From the NCBI GenBank assembly GCA_002433335.1, contig DJHY01000289.1:1-11139 (forward strand): a DNA stretch of 11,139 bases. The letters run 5' to 3'. The stretch is from Rhodospirillaceae bacterium UBA6608 (GTDB lineage Bacteria > Pseudomonadota > Alphaproteobacteria > Rhodospirillales_A > Casp-alpha2). Under the pieces are notes generated by a model. That model worked only from the letters and a program-made list of their open reading frames with translations. It had not been told where the DNA came from and did not search any database. The position numbers and the translations under genes were made by a program. Of this stretch, positions 1 to 5,898 are shown one piece after another. The first letter of the stretch is position 1. Each line of letters opens with the position of its first letter.

Positions 1-852
1 AACATCGTACCTGGCAGGTTGCTTCGCACGCGCGCCGGCGTGGTGTTGAAGGTCCTGCCGGTGGATGACGAGGGCTATCCCGATCTGGATGAGCTTAAAA
101 GTCTGATCGGTCCTCGGACGAAACTGATCGCGATTACCCATGCCTCGAACGTGACCGGGGCGGTGACCGATGTGCGCGCCGTTTGCGCCGTGGCGCATGA
201 ACATGGCGTGCCGGTCCTGGTCGATGGGGCGCAGATGGCGGCCCACGGTCCGATCGATGTCGCCGCGCTGGGGTGCGATTTCTATATCGTCACGGGCCAT
301 AAGATGTACGGCCCCACGGGGATCGGGGCGCTTTGGGCGCGGTCGTCGCTATTGACCGAAATGCCGCCCTTCCTGGGCGGCGGCGAAATGATCCGCCGGG
401 TGACGTTCGAGCAAACGACCTATGCCCCGCCGCCGCATCGGTTCGAAGCAGGCACGCCACCGATCACCCAGGCAATTGGGCTTGGGGTGGCGGCGGATTG
501 GCTGCTGGGTCAGGACTGGACCGCCATCCAGTGCGAGGAACGAAACTTGATGCGGGGTCTGATGGACCGCCTTGCCGAACGGCCGCGTGTCCGGCTGATC
601 GGGCCGGGCGACAACGGTCGCCGAGTGCCGATTCTGTCGTTCGCGGTCGATGGCGCCCATCCCCATGACTTATGCGAATTGATGGGGTCGAAAGGCGTTT
701 CGCTGCGTGGCGGGCACCACTGCGCCCAGCCCTTGGTCGAGCGCATGGGCGTCGATGCGACGACCCGGGCGAGCATCGGCCTTTACAATACGCAGGCTGA
801 CATTGACGCCTTTGCTGCCGCCCTGGACCACGCGTTGGAGGTCTTGGCATGA
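1..852 (+). CDS. sufS: SufS-type cysteine desulfurase, 3' part (5' end outside window)
   Basis: The reading frame is open from base 1 and gives 283 residues of a PLP-dependent class V aminotransferase; the N-terminal third lies upstream of the window. SufS takes sulfur from L-cysteine, leaving alanine, and holds it as a persulfide for Fe-S cluster assembly. The PLP lysine is in TGHKMYGPTGIGALW (codon 301-303), with VDGAQ about 25 residues before it. The persulfide cysteine is in RGGHHCAQP (codon 721-723), the form typical of group II (SufS/CsdA) enzymes. The visible fragment starts at the conserved NIVP motif, but the WQ that normally follows is read as GR here. The stop overlaps the next gene by ATGA, so the two are probably translationally coupled. 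Other group II desulfurases such as CsdA are possible, but the adjacent SufU-like gene favours SufS. Confidence 0.93.
   Translation, partial: NIVPGRLLRTRAGVVLKVLPVDDEGYPDLDELKSLIGPRTKLIAITHASNVTGAVTDVRAVCAVAHEHGVPVLVDGAQMAAHGPIDVAALGCDFYIVTGHKMYGPTGIGALWARSSLLTEMPPFLGGGEMIRRVTFEQTTYAPPPHRFEAGTPPITQAIGLGVAADWLLGQDWTAIQCEERNLMRGLMDRLAERPRVRLIGPGDNGRRVPILSFAVDGAHPHDLCELMGSKGVSLRGGHHCAQPLVERMGVDATTRASIGLYNTQADIDAFAAALDHALEVLA
837..842 (+). promoter_or_regulatory. Ribosome-binding site of the SufU-like gene
   Basis: GGAGGT lies 6 bases before the ATG at 849, inside the last codons of sufS. It fixes the start of the SufU-like gene and supports translation from within the sufS message. Confidence 0.75.
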
Positions 853-1286
853 GCGATGCCGACGCCGTCTACGATGCGCGGATCAAGGACCTTGCCGCCA
901 AAGCCGAGACGTTCGGTCCGGTCGAGCATGCGTCCTGCCGACACGAGGCCGATAACTTTTTGTGCGGCGACCGGGCGACGGTCGAGGTCGGCCTTGAAGG
1001 TGACCGCATTCGCGCGGTCGGCGGCAAGATACGCGGCTGCCTGTTGGTTCAGGCGGCGGCGGCCTTGATCGCCGAAACCGCACCCGGCTTGGATCGGGCA
1101 GCCCTGGCCGAAGGGGTTGAGCAAGCTCACCGCCTGTTGGCCGAAGGGACGCCCGCGACCGGGGTGTGGGAGGGGTTGAACGCCTTTACCCCCGTGCATG
1201 GCCTGAAGCATCGCCACGAATGCGTGATGTTGCCGTTCGAAGCGATGCAAGGCTGTCTGGCTGAAACCGACGGCGATAAGGGCTGA
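849..1286 (+). CDS. sufU: SufU/IscU-like Fe-S assembly protein (sulfur acceptor or scaffold)
   Basis: This 145-residue protein has the IscU/SufU fold signature. Cys39 and Asp41 are in LCGD, Cys64 in IRGCLL, and Cys125 in RHECVMLPF. Spacing matches the three cysteines and one aspartate that bind zinc or cluster in SufU. In the SufU family this protein accepts the persulfide from SufS; IscU relatives build the cluster on the same ligands. It lacks the LPPVK motif that IscU uses to bind the HscA chaperone, which favours the SufU side. Length is normal. The start is set by the ATGA overlap with sufS and the GGAGGT site. The gene pair acts in the cytoplasm, presumably with sufBCD upstream of the window. 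Whether it is a zinc sulfurtransferase or a scaffold cannot be told from sequence alone. Confidence 0.85.
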   Translation: MSDADAVYDARIKDLAAKAETFGPVEHASCRHEADNFLCGDRATVEVGLEGDRIRAVGGKIRGCLLVQAAAALIAETAPGLDRAALAEGVEQAHRLLAEGTPATGVWEGLNAFTPVHGLKHRHECVMLPFEAMQGCLAETDGDKG

Positions 1287-1292
1287 GCCGCG

Positions 1293-2315
1293 TTGGACCC
1301 GTTGACGCAAGGAGCCCTGGGGGCGTCGCTGCCGCTGGCCACGCGTCAGCGCAAGGGGGCTGTCGCTGCGTCCGCCCTGGGGTTTTTTGCCGGGATGGCG
1401 GCAGACCTCGACGTTCTGATCGCATCGGATACGGACCCGCTGCTGTTTCTCGAATACCATCGGCAGTTCACGCATTCCCTGTTCTTCATCCCGATCGGCG
1501 GGCTGATCACGGCGACCGCGCTTTATCTGCCGTTTCGGCGTTGGCTGGGCATTTCGTTTCTTCAGGCCTGGCTGTTCTGCGTCTTGGGATATGCGACCCA
1601 CGGCCTATTGGATGCGGCGACGTCTTACGGAACGTCGTTGCTCTGGCCATTCAGCGACCGACGCGTCGCCTGGAGCATCATCTCGATCATCGATCCCCTG
1701 TTCACCTTGCCGATCCTAGGCATGGCGATCACCGGCATGGTGCGGCGCTCGGGGCGATGGGGGCGGTTGGCGCTGCTATGGGCGGCGTTCTATCTGAGCC
1801 TCGGGTTCTTCCAGCATCAAAACGCCCGGGCCATGGGGATGGACCTGGCGGCATCGCGCGGGCATGCGCCGGTTCGCCTGGATGTCAAACCGGCCTTTGC
1901 CAACCTGTTGCTGTGGAAAGTCATCTATGAAACCGGCGACCGCTATTATGTCGACGCCGTGCGTGTCGGGATCGCGCCGATGGTGGCGCCCGGAACCTCC
2001 GTGGCCAAGCTGGACCTGGCGCGGGATTTCCCCTGGTTGAAGCCGGATAGTCAGCAGGCGCGGGATGTCGAACGGTTCCGGTATTTCAGCGATGGCTTCA
2101 TCGCCAAGGACCCGGATCATCCTGATCGGATCATCGACCTGCGCTATTCCTTCGTGCCCAACGAAATCGCCGCCTTGTGGTCGATCGGTTTGTCTCCCGA
2201 AGCGGGGCCGGATGCCCATGCCCGGTTCGAAACCCACCGAAAGACGGCGCGCGGCAGGCTGGAGGACCTGTGGGGGGTATTAGTCCGCGCGCCGTCAGCG
2301 GTGCCGCGGAATTGA
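1293..2315 (+). CDS. YdjM/DUF457-family membrane-bound metal-dependent hydrolase (putative)
   Basis: This 340-residue protein starts with TTG at 1293, six bases after the SufU-like stop. The family-typical N-terminus MDPLTQGALGA supports that start, and AAGG at 1278-1281 can serve as the Shine-Dalgarno sequence. Conserved polar positions of the family are present: D38 and D40 in GMAADLD, H56 and H61 in HRQFTHS, H103 and D107 in THGLLDAATSYG, and D134. Hydrophobic segments lie near residues 24-42, 62-80, 88-105, 127-147 and 157-175, so the first half is embedded in the inner membrane. The C-terminal half, about 165 residues, is soluble and may be periplasmic. Members are annotated as metal-dependent hydrolases related to E. 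coli YdjM and B. subtilis YfhP, but the substrate is not known to me. Spacing suggests co-transcription with the suf genes; a functional link is unproven. Confidence 0.82.
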   Translation: MDPLTQGALGASLPLATRQRKGAVAASALGFFAGMAADLDVLIASDTDPLLFLEYHRQFTHSLFFIPIGGLITATALYLPFRRWLGISFLQAWLFCVLGYATHGLLDAATSYGTSLLWPFSDRRVAWSIISIIDPLFTLPILGMAITGMVRRSGRWGRLALLWAAFYLSLGFFQHQNARAMGMDLAASRGHAPVRLDVKPAFANLLLWKVIYETGDRYYVDAVRVGIAPMVAPGTSVAKLDLARDFPWLKPDSQQARDVERFRYFSDGFIAKDPDHPDRIIDLRYSFVPNEIAALWSIGLSPEAGPDAHARFETHRKTARGRLEDLWGVLVRAPSAVPRN

Positions 2316-2323
2316 TCCGCGGC
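2303..2323. terminator. Inverted repeat between convergent genes, candidate two-way transcript end
   Basis: GCCGCGGA at 2303-2310 pairs perfectly with TCCGCGGC at 2316-2323 around an ATTGA loop. The stop codon of the YdjM-like gene (2313-2315) sits in the loop, and acdS ends at 2335 on the other strand. Stem strength and position suit a shared terminator, but no T-run follows on either strand, so intrinsic termination is unproven. Confidence 0.45.
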
Positions 2324-2334
2324 GGGGAGAGAAC

Positions 2335-3351
2335 TCAGCCGTTCCGGTAGGTATAGGCGTATCCGTTCAGCGCGGGCGCGCCGCCCAGATGGGCGTACAG
2401 AACCTTGCTGCCTTCGGGGAAGAAGCCCTTGCGGACAAGGTCCATCATCCCCTGCATGGATTTGCCTTCGTAAACGGGATCGGTGATCATCGCCTCGGTC
2501 TTGGCGGCGAAGCGGATCGCCTCGTTCGTTTCGGCGCTGGGCACGCCATAGGCGGGATAAGCGTAATCCGGGTTGATGACGATTTCGTCGTCGCGCACGG
2601 GACGGCCCAGTTCGACAATCTCCGCCGTGTTGGTGACGATCTCGCGGACCTGATCCCAGGTCTGTTCGGGCGTGCCCGAGCCGTCGATCCCGATCACGCG
2701 GTCGGCACGGTCGTCGGCGGCGAAGCCGACGATCATCCCGGCCTGGGTCGAGCCGGTGACGACGCAGACGATGATATAATCGAACTTGAAGCCCAGTTCT
2801 TTTTCCTGGGCGCGGACTTCTTCGGCGAAGCCGACATAGCCTAGGCCGCCCAGCGGATGGACCGAGGCCCCGGCCGGAATGCCGTAGGGCTTGCCGCCTT
2901 CGTCGCGGACCGACTGCATGGCTTCTTCCCAGCTTTTGCGGATGCCGATGTCGAAGCCGTCATCGACGATGCGGCTGTCGGCGCCCATCAGGCGGGTCAT
3001 CAGAATATTGCCGACGCGGTCGTAGACAGCGTCTTCGTGGGGCACCCAGCTTTCCTGCACCAAGCGGCACTTAAGGCCCAGCTTGGCGGCCACCGCGGCG
3101 ACCATGCGGGTATGGTTGGATTGGACCCCGCCGATGGAGACCAGGGTGTCGGCGTTGGACGCGATCACGTCCGGTACGATGTATTCCAACTTGCGCAGCT
3201 TGTTGCCGCCCATGGCCAAGCCGGAATTGCAGTCTTCGCGCTTGGCGTAGATCTGGACCTTGCCGCCGAGGGCTTCGGTCATGCGCGGCAGATGCTCGAT
3301 CGGCGTCGGGCCGAAGGTCAGCGGATAACGTTCGAATTTCTCAAGATTCAT
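2335..3351 (-). CDS. acdS: 1-aminocyclopropane-1-carboxylate (ACC) deaminase
   Basis: AcdS is a cytoplasmic PLP enzyme that opens the cyclopropane ring of ACC, the plant ethylene precursor, giving 2-oxobutyrate and ammonia. From the ATG at 3351 the protein has 338 residues, the usual length, and begins [19 protein letters not shown] as the family does. An ATG 48 bases upstream adds an unlikely tail, while GGGGG lies about 8 bases before 3351. The PLP lysine is K51 ([10 protein letters not shown]), and S78 (VQSNHTRM), Y268 (PAYG) and Y294 (VYEGKS) are the known catalytic-site residues. E295 and L322 are both present; these separate true ACC deaminases from the closely related D-cysteine desulfhydrases. 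The gene diverges from acdR, the usual arrangement, and is probably activated by it. Confidence 0.96.
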   Translation of the reverse strand: MNLEKFERYPLTFGPTPIEHLPRMTEALGGKVQIYAKREDCNSGLAMGGNKLRKLEYIVPDVIASNADTLVSIGGVQSNHTRMVAAVAAKLGLKCRLVQESWVPHEDAVYDRVGNILMTRLMGADSRIVDDGFDIGIRKSWEEAMQSVRDEGGKPYGIPAGASVHPLGGLGYVGFAEEVRAQEKELGFKFDYIIVCVVTGSTQAGMIVGFAADDRADRVIGIDGSGTPEQTWDQVREIVTNTAEIVELGRPVRDDEIVINPDYAYPAYGVPSAETNEAIRFAAKTEAMITDPVYEGKSMQGMMDLVRKGFFPEGSKVLYAHLGGAPALNGYAYTYRNG

Positions 3352-3362
3352 GCTGGGAACCC

Positions 3363-3380
3363 CCTGGTTTGAACACCAGG
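3363..3380 (-). promoter_or_regulatory. Hairpin overlapping the acdS ribosome-binding site
   Basis: In the acdS message CCTGGT and ACCAGG form a 6-bp stem with a 6-base loop. The 3' arm shares its AGG with the AGGGGG Shine-Dalgarno stretch just before the ATG at 3351. Folding would partly hide the ribosome-binding site, so translational control is possible. This is inferred from sequence only. Confidence 0.4.
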
Positions 3381-3443
3381 AAAGGCTAGCGGAATCCAAA
3401 TGAAAGGTGCTTTCTATTGCGAGGATAAAATTTAGCGAATGCT

Positions 3444-3449
3444 ATTATA
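3444..3449 (-). promoter_or_regulatory. Probable -10 box of the acdS promoter
   Basis: Read on the minus strand this is a perfect TATAAT. Seventeen bases upstream lies AATTCA, a poor -35, which fits a promoter needing an activator such as AcdR. Predicted transcription starts near 3437, giving a leader of about 85 bases that contains the hairpin at the ribosome-binding site. Confidence 0.5.
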
Positions 3450-3501
3450 TGTTCGAAAAAATCGGATGAATTTTCTGGAAATGGTCGAAATATCGGAATA
3501 T

Positions 3502-3519
3502 TCTTCCATGCATGGAAGA
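3502..3519. promoter_or_regulatory. Perfect 18-bp palindrome over the acdR start codon, candidate operator
   Basis: TCTTCCATGCATGGAAGA is a perfect palindrome centred between 3510 and 3511, with the acdR ATG at 3512 inside it. A second palindrome, GAATATTC (3496-3503), is centred 11 bp upstream, one helical turn away. A protein bound here would block acdR expression, so AcdR autorepression is the simplest reading. The two centres being in phase suits a regulator that binds along one face of the DNA. Confidence 0.45.
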
Positions 3520-3973
3520 CCTGGATCGTATCGACCGTAATATTCTCAAGCACTTGCAGGCCAACGGCCGGCTGACCAATGCGGAGTTGGCAAAACTCGT
3601 GCATTCCAGCCCCGCGACCTGCCACCGGCGGACCCAGCGGCTGTTCGACGAAGGCTACATCCAATCGGTCCGCGCCCAAGTCGATCCCAGCAAGGTTTCC
3701 CGGGGGACGCTGATCCTGGTCGGGGTCGTTTTGGACCGATCGACCAGCGAGAGTTTCGCCGCCTTCGAGAATGCGATCAAGCAACTAGATGTCGTTTTGG
3801 ACTGTTATTTGGTGGCCGGCGATTTCGATTATTTCGTCAAGGTTCGGGTCCGGGACATGGCGGACTTCAACCAATTGCACGCCGATACGCTGATCTCGCT
3901 GCCCGGTGTGCGCCAGACCCGCACATTCTTCGCCATGAAGGAAGTGACCGACAACGCGCCGCTCGAATTCTGA
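3512..3973 (+). CDS. acdR: Lrp/AsnC-family regulator, AcdR-like
   Basis: The protein has 153 residues, normal for the Lrp/AsnC family. Residues 3-63 form the winged helix-turn-helix (LDRIDRNILKHLQANGR, then LTNAELAKLVHSSPATCHRRTQRL). Residues about 68-150 form the RAM effector and oligomerization domain, with the typical LVAGDFDYFVKVRV core. Divergent pairing with acdS is the classic arrangement in which AcdR senses ACC and drives acdS. The start at 3512 is the first in-frame ATG after a stop at 3467-3469. No good Shine-Dalgarno precedes it, and a perfect palindrome covers it, which points to low, self-limited expression. A generic Lrp paralogue is possible, but position strongly favours AcdR. 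Confidence 0.9.
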   Translation: MEDLDRIDRNILKHLQANGRLTNAELAKLVHSSPATCHRRTQRLFDEGYIQSVRAQVDPSKVSRGTLILVGVVLDRSTSESFAAFENAIKQLDVVLDCYLVAGDFDYFVKVRVRDMADFNQLHADTLISLPGVRQTRTFFAMKEVTDNAPLEF

Positions 3974-3982
3974 CGGCTCTGT

Positions 3983-4007
3983 ATGACTGCCGTGCACTGG
4001 CGGTCAT
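3983..4007 (+). terminator. Stem-loop after acdR, candidate terminator
   Basis: ATGACTGCC (3983-3991) pairs with GGCGGTCAT (3999-4007) as nine pairs including one G-U, around a 7-base loop. It begins 10 bases after the acdR stop. The tail TGTTCT is only partly T-rich, so this is a weak intrinsic terminator at best. From here to 4113 I see no gene or other clear signal. Confidence 0.45.
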
Positions 4008-4113
4008 GTTCTGACGCTGGGGCGGCATCCTCCAAAGTCCCCGTTCCTCAATATCGGTGTTTTAAGGCGCCATGCCCGGCGGGGCAGGGCCGAGTGACTG
4101 CGCGTGCGGTTTT

Positions 4114-4152
4114 ATTTTAATCAATTGACTAAATTAATCACTTGATTAAAAT
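4114..4152. promoter_or_regulatory. 39-bp near-palindrome of two tandem operator-like units before cecR
   Basis: Centred on base 4133, 17 of 19 base pairs are symmetric; the outer 11-bp arms (4114-4124 and 4142-4152) match perfectly. It also reads as two direct copies of a 16-bp unit, TTAATCAATTGACTAA (4117-4132) and TTAATCACTTGATTAA (4134-4149), with a 17-bp period. Each copy is nearly palindromic by itself. It ends 8 bases before the cecR start, as expected for a TetR-family autoregulatory operator. A TTGACT box (4125-4130) lies inside, so bound repressor would cover the promoter. Confidence 0.7.
4125..4130 (+). promoter_or_regulatory. Candidate -35 box of the cecR-ybhGFSR operon
   Basis: TTGACT matches the -35 consensus TTGACA at five of six bases and lies within the operator. 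With 17-bp spacing the -10 would be AAAATT (4148-4153), a weak match, with transcription starting about 4160, at the ATG itself. The -10 assignment is uncertain. Confidence 0.35.
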
Positions 4153-4160
4153 TCCCCCCA

Positions 4161-4850
4161 ATGGAAGCAAACAGAACCTCCGCTGGCGATGGGCCCGCAC
4201 CGCGTGGCGATGCAACGCGTGACGCCTTGCTGGCGACCGCCATCGACGTGTTCGGACAGGTCGGTTTCCATGCCGCCAGCACACGCGCGATCGCGCGGCA
4301 GGCGTCGGTCAACCAAGCGCTGATCGCCTATCATTTCCGCAACAAGGAAGGCTTGTACCTGGCGGCCTTCGCCCATATGGCGGCGCGGATCAAGGAACGC
4401 ATCGGGCCGGTCGCCGAGGCCGTGCGCGCCGATCTGGCGCTGGATGACGCCGCCGGCCGGGATCGCCATTTGGCGTCCTTGTGCCGGATGACCGATGCCC
4501 TGGCCGCTCTTTTGGCCGGGGAAGAATCCGCGCCCTGGGCCCGCCTGATCATCCGCGAGCAGCAATCCCCCGGCCCGGCGTTCGACGTGATCTTCGACGG
4601 CGTCATGCGTCCTGTGTCGCAGGTCATGATCGATCTGGTCTCGCGCCTGGACCCTGATGGCCGCGCGGGCGACCCTCGTTTGGTCGTGGCGACCGTCATC
4701 GGCCAAATTTTGATGTTCCGCATGGCCCGGGCGGCGGCGATGCGGGTGATGGGTTGGACCGCTGTCGGCGCAACCGAGATTTCACAAATTCAGGGACAGG
4801 TTCGGCAAAACTTGAGCGCCCTGTTCCCGACGTCCGGAGAACGGTCATGA
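4161..4850 (+). CDS. cecR: TetR/AcrR-family regulator, CecR (YbiH)-like
   Basis: This is a 229-residue TetR-family repressor. The N-terminal helix-turn-helix lies at about residues 18-65 (TRDALLATAIDVFGQVGFHAASTR, then IARQASVNQALIAYHFRNKEGLY). The ligand-binding half shows the CecR/DUF1956 pattern: WARLIIREQQSPGPAFDVIFDG at 126-147. E. coli CecR (223 residues) controls the ybhGFSR exporter genes and affects sensitivity to cefoperazone and chloramphenicol, and the same gene order follows here. An in-frame stop at 4143-4145 leaves ATG 4161 as the first start; it is preceded by CCCCCCA with no Shine-Dalgarno. The 39-bp operator just upstream suggests autorepression. The stop overlaps the next gene by ATGA. 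The ligand is unknown. Confidence 0.88.
   Translation: MEANRTSAGDGPAPRGDATRDALLATAIDVFGQVGFHAASTRAIARQASVNQALIAYHFRNKEGLYLAAFAHMAARIKERIGPVAEAVRADLALDDAAGRDRHLASLCRMTDALAALLAGEESAPWARLIIREQQSPGPAFDVIFDGVMRPVSQVMIDLVSRLDPDGRAGDPRLVVATVIGQILMFRMARAAAMRVMGWTAVGATEISQIQGQVRQNLSALFPTSGERS
4836..4840 (+). promoter_or_regulatory. Ribosome-binding site selecting the HlyD-like start
   Basis: GGAGA lies 6 bases before the ATG at 4847. It supports that start over an ATG 93 bases further upstream in the same frame, which would not place a membrane anchor at the N-terminus. Confidence 0.65.
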
Positions 4851-5863
4851 AGATCAGCCCACGCATCGTCCTTGCCGCGGCCTTGTTGGCCGTCGCCGCG
4901 GCCGTCGCGTTTTGGCCCCCGGCGCGGCATTGGGTGCAATCCGTGACAGGCTTGGCCGGGCCGTCCAACGGTGCGCTGGTCCTGTACGGCAATGTCGATA
5001 TTCGCGAGGTCGAATTGGCGTTCCGGCAATCGGGCCGTCTGACCGCGATGGCCTTCGACGAAGGCGACCGGGTGACGACCGGTGCGGTGATGGCGGAATT
5101 GGACGCAAAACCTTACCGCGATGGCGTCGCCGTGGCCGAAGCGGAGGTAGACCGCCGACGTGCGGAGTTGGACAAGCTGGCCCACGGAAACCGGCCCCAG
5201 GAAATCGCCGAAGCCGAGGCAGATGTCCGCCGGGCCGAGGCGACGCTGCGCAACGCCGAAGCGGATTTCAAACGCAAGACCGCCCTGCAGACCACCAGCG
5301 CCGCCAGCATCAGCGCCCTGGATGCGGCCCATGCCGCCCGTGACGAGGCCCGCGCGGCCCTGACCGGGAAGCAACAGGCGCTTGAGTTGATGCGCGAAGG
5401 GGCCCGCCAGGAAGACATCGCGGCGGCCGAGGCCGCCCTGGCCGCGGCCAAGGCATCCCTGGCCCAGGCGCAGACGGCGCTGGGCGATACGCAACTTTTG
5501 TCGCCCGCCGATGCTGTGGTGCTGTCGCGGGTGCGAGAGCCGGGCAGCATGGTCGGCCCGTCCGAAGCCGTCTACACCTTGTCGCTGCGCAATCCGGTAT
5601 ATGTCCGGGCCTATGTCGGCGAGCCGAACCTGGGCCGTGTCGTACCGGGGACCAAGGTGCGGTTGAAGACCGATTCCTCGGACCGGGAGTACGAAGGGCA
5701 GATCGGCTTCGTCTCGCCGCGGGCCGAATTCACGCCCAAGTCGGTGGAGACGACGGAGCTTCGGACCGATCTGGTCTATCGCCTGCGCATCGTTGTCTCG
5801 GATGCCGACGACGGCTTGCGCCAGGGTATGCCGGTGACCGTCACGGTTCCGCCCCAGGAATAG
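4847..5863 (+). CDS. ybhG: HlyD-family membrane fusion (periplasmic adaptor) protein, YbhG-like
   Basis: From the ATG at 4847 the protein has 338 residues, close to the 332 of E. coli YbhG. Residues 7-23 form one membrane anchor or uncleaved signal; the rest is periplasmic. Two lipoyl-like halves (about 45-88, with VELAFRQSGRLTAMAFDEGD, and 213-245) flank a long alanine-, glutamate- and arginine-rich coiled-coil hairpin (about 92-212). A beta-barrel follows (about 250-335, with GQIGFVSPRAEFTPKSVET, a motif typical of this subgroup). The hairpin holds two similar blocks beginning GNRPQEIAEAEA and GARQEDIAAAEA. The adaptor would link the inner-membrane ABC pump to an outer-membrane channel; no TolC-like gene is in the window, so a shared TolC is likely. 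Confidence 0.9.
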   Translation: MKISPRIVLAAALLAVAAAVAFWPPARHWVQSVTGLAGPSNGALVLYGNVDIREVELAFRQSGRLTAMAFDEGDRVTTGAVMAELDAKPYRDGVAVAEAEVDRRRAELDKLAHGNRPQEIAEAEADVRRAEATLRNAEADFKRKTALQTTSAASISALDAAHAARDEARAALTGKQQALELMREGARQEDIAAAEAALAAAKASLAQAQTALGDTQLLSPADAVVLSRVREPGSMVGPSEAVYTLSLRNPVYVRAYVGEPNLGRVVPGTKVRLKTDSSDREYEGQIGFVSPRAEFTPKSVETTELRTDLVYRLRIVVSDADDGLRQGMPVTVTVPPQE

Positions 5864-5881
5864 CGCAGCCCCAGAGCAAAG

Positions 5882-5889
5882 CAGAAGGA
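5882..5889 (+). promoter_or_regulatory. Strong ribosome-binding site of ybhF
   Basis: AGAAGGAG lies 9 bases before the ATG at 5899 and selects it over the in-frame ATG at 5911. The 35-base gap from ybhG holds no terminator or promoter that I can see. Confidence 0.7.
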
Positions 5890-5898
5890 GCCCGCCGC

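Noticed and set aside
2389..3372. Two long plus-strand open frames (2389-2844 and 2857-3372) opposite acdS
   Set aside because: They are the antisense of a clear ACC deaminase, and their composition (Asp-, Gly- and His-rich) is what high GC third positions produce on the reverse strand.
3352..3399. Upstream ATG at 3399 as the acdS start
   Set aside because: It adds 16 residues unlike the family, which begins [11 protein letters not shown], and a Shine-Dalgarno lies correctly before the ATG at 3351.
3421..3435. Lrp-consensus-like sequence CTAAATTTTATCCTC on the minus strand
   Set aside because: It matches about 10 of 15 positions of the degenerate E. coli Lrp consensus, little better than expected in AT-rich DNA, and lies just downstream of the predicted acdS start.
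4073..4086. Small hairpin TGCCC-GGCG-GGGCA between acdR and cecR
   Set aside because: The stem is only 5 bp, with no T-run, and such pairs are frequent in GC-rich DNA; the stem-loop at 3983-4007 is a better candidate.
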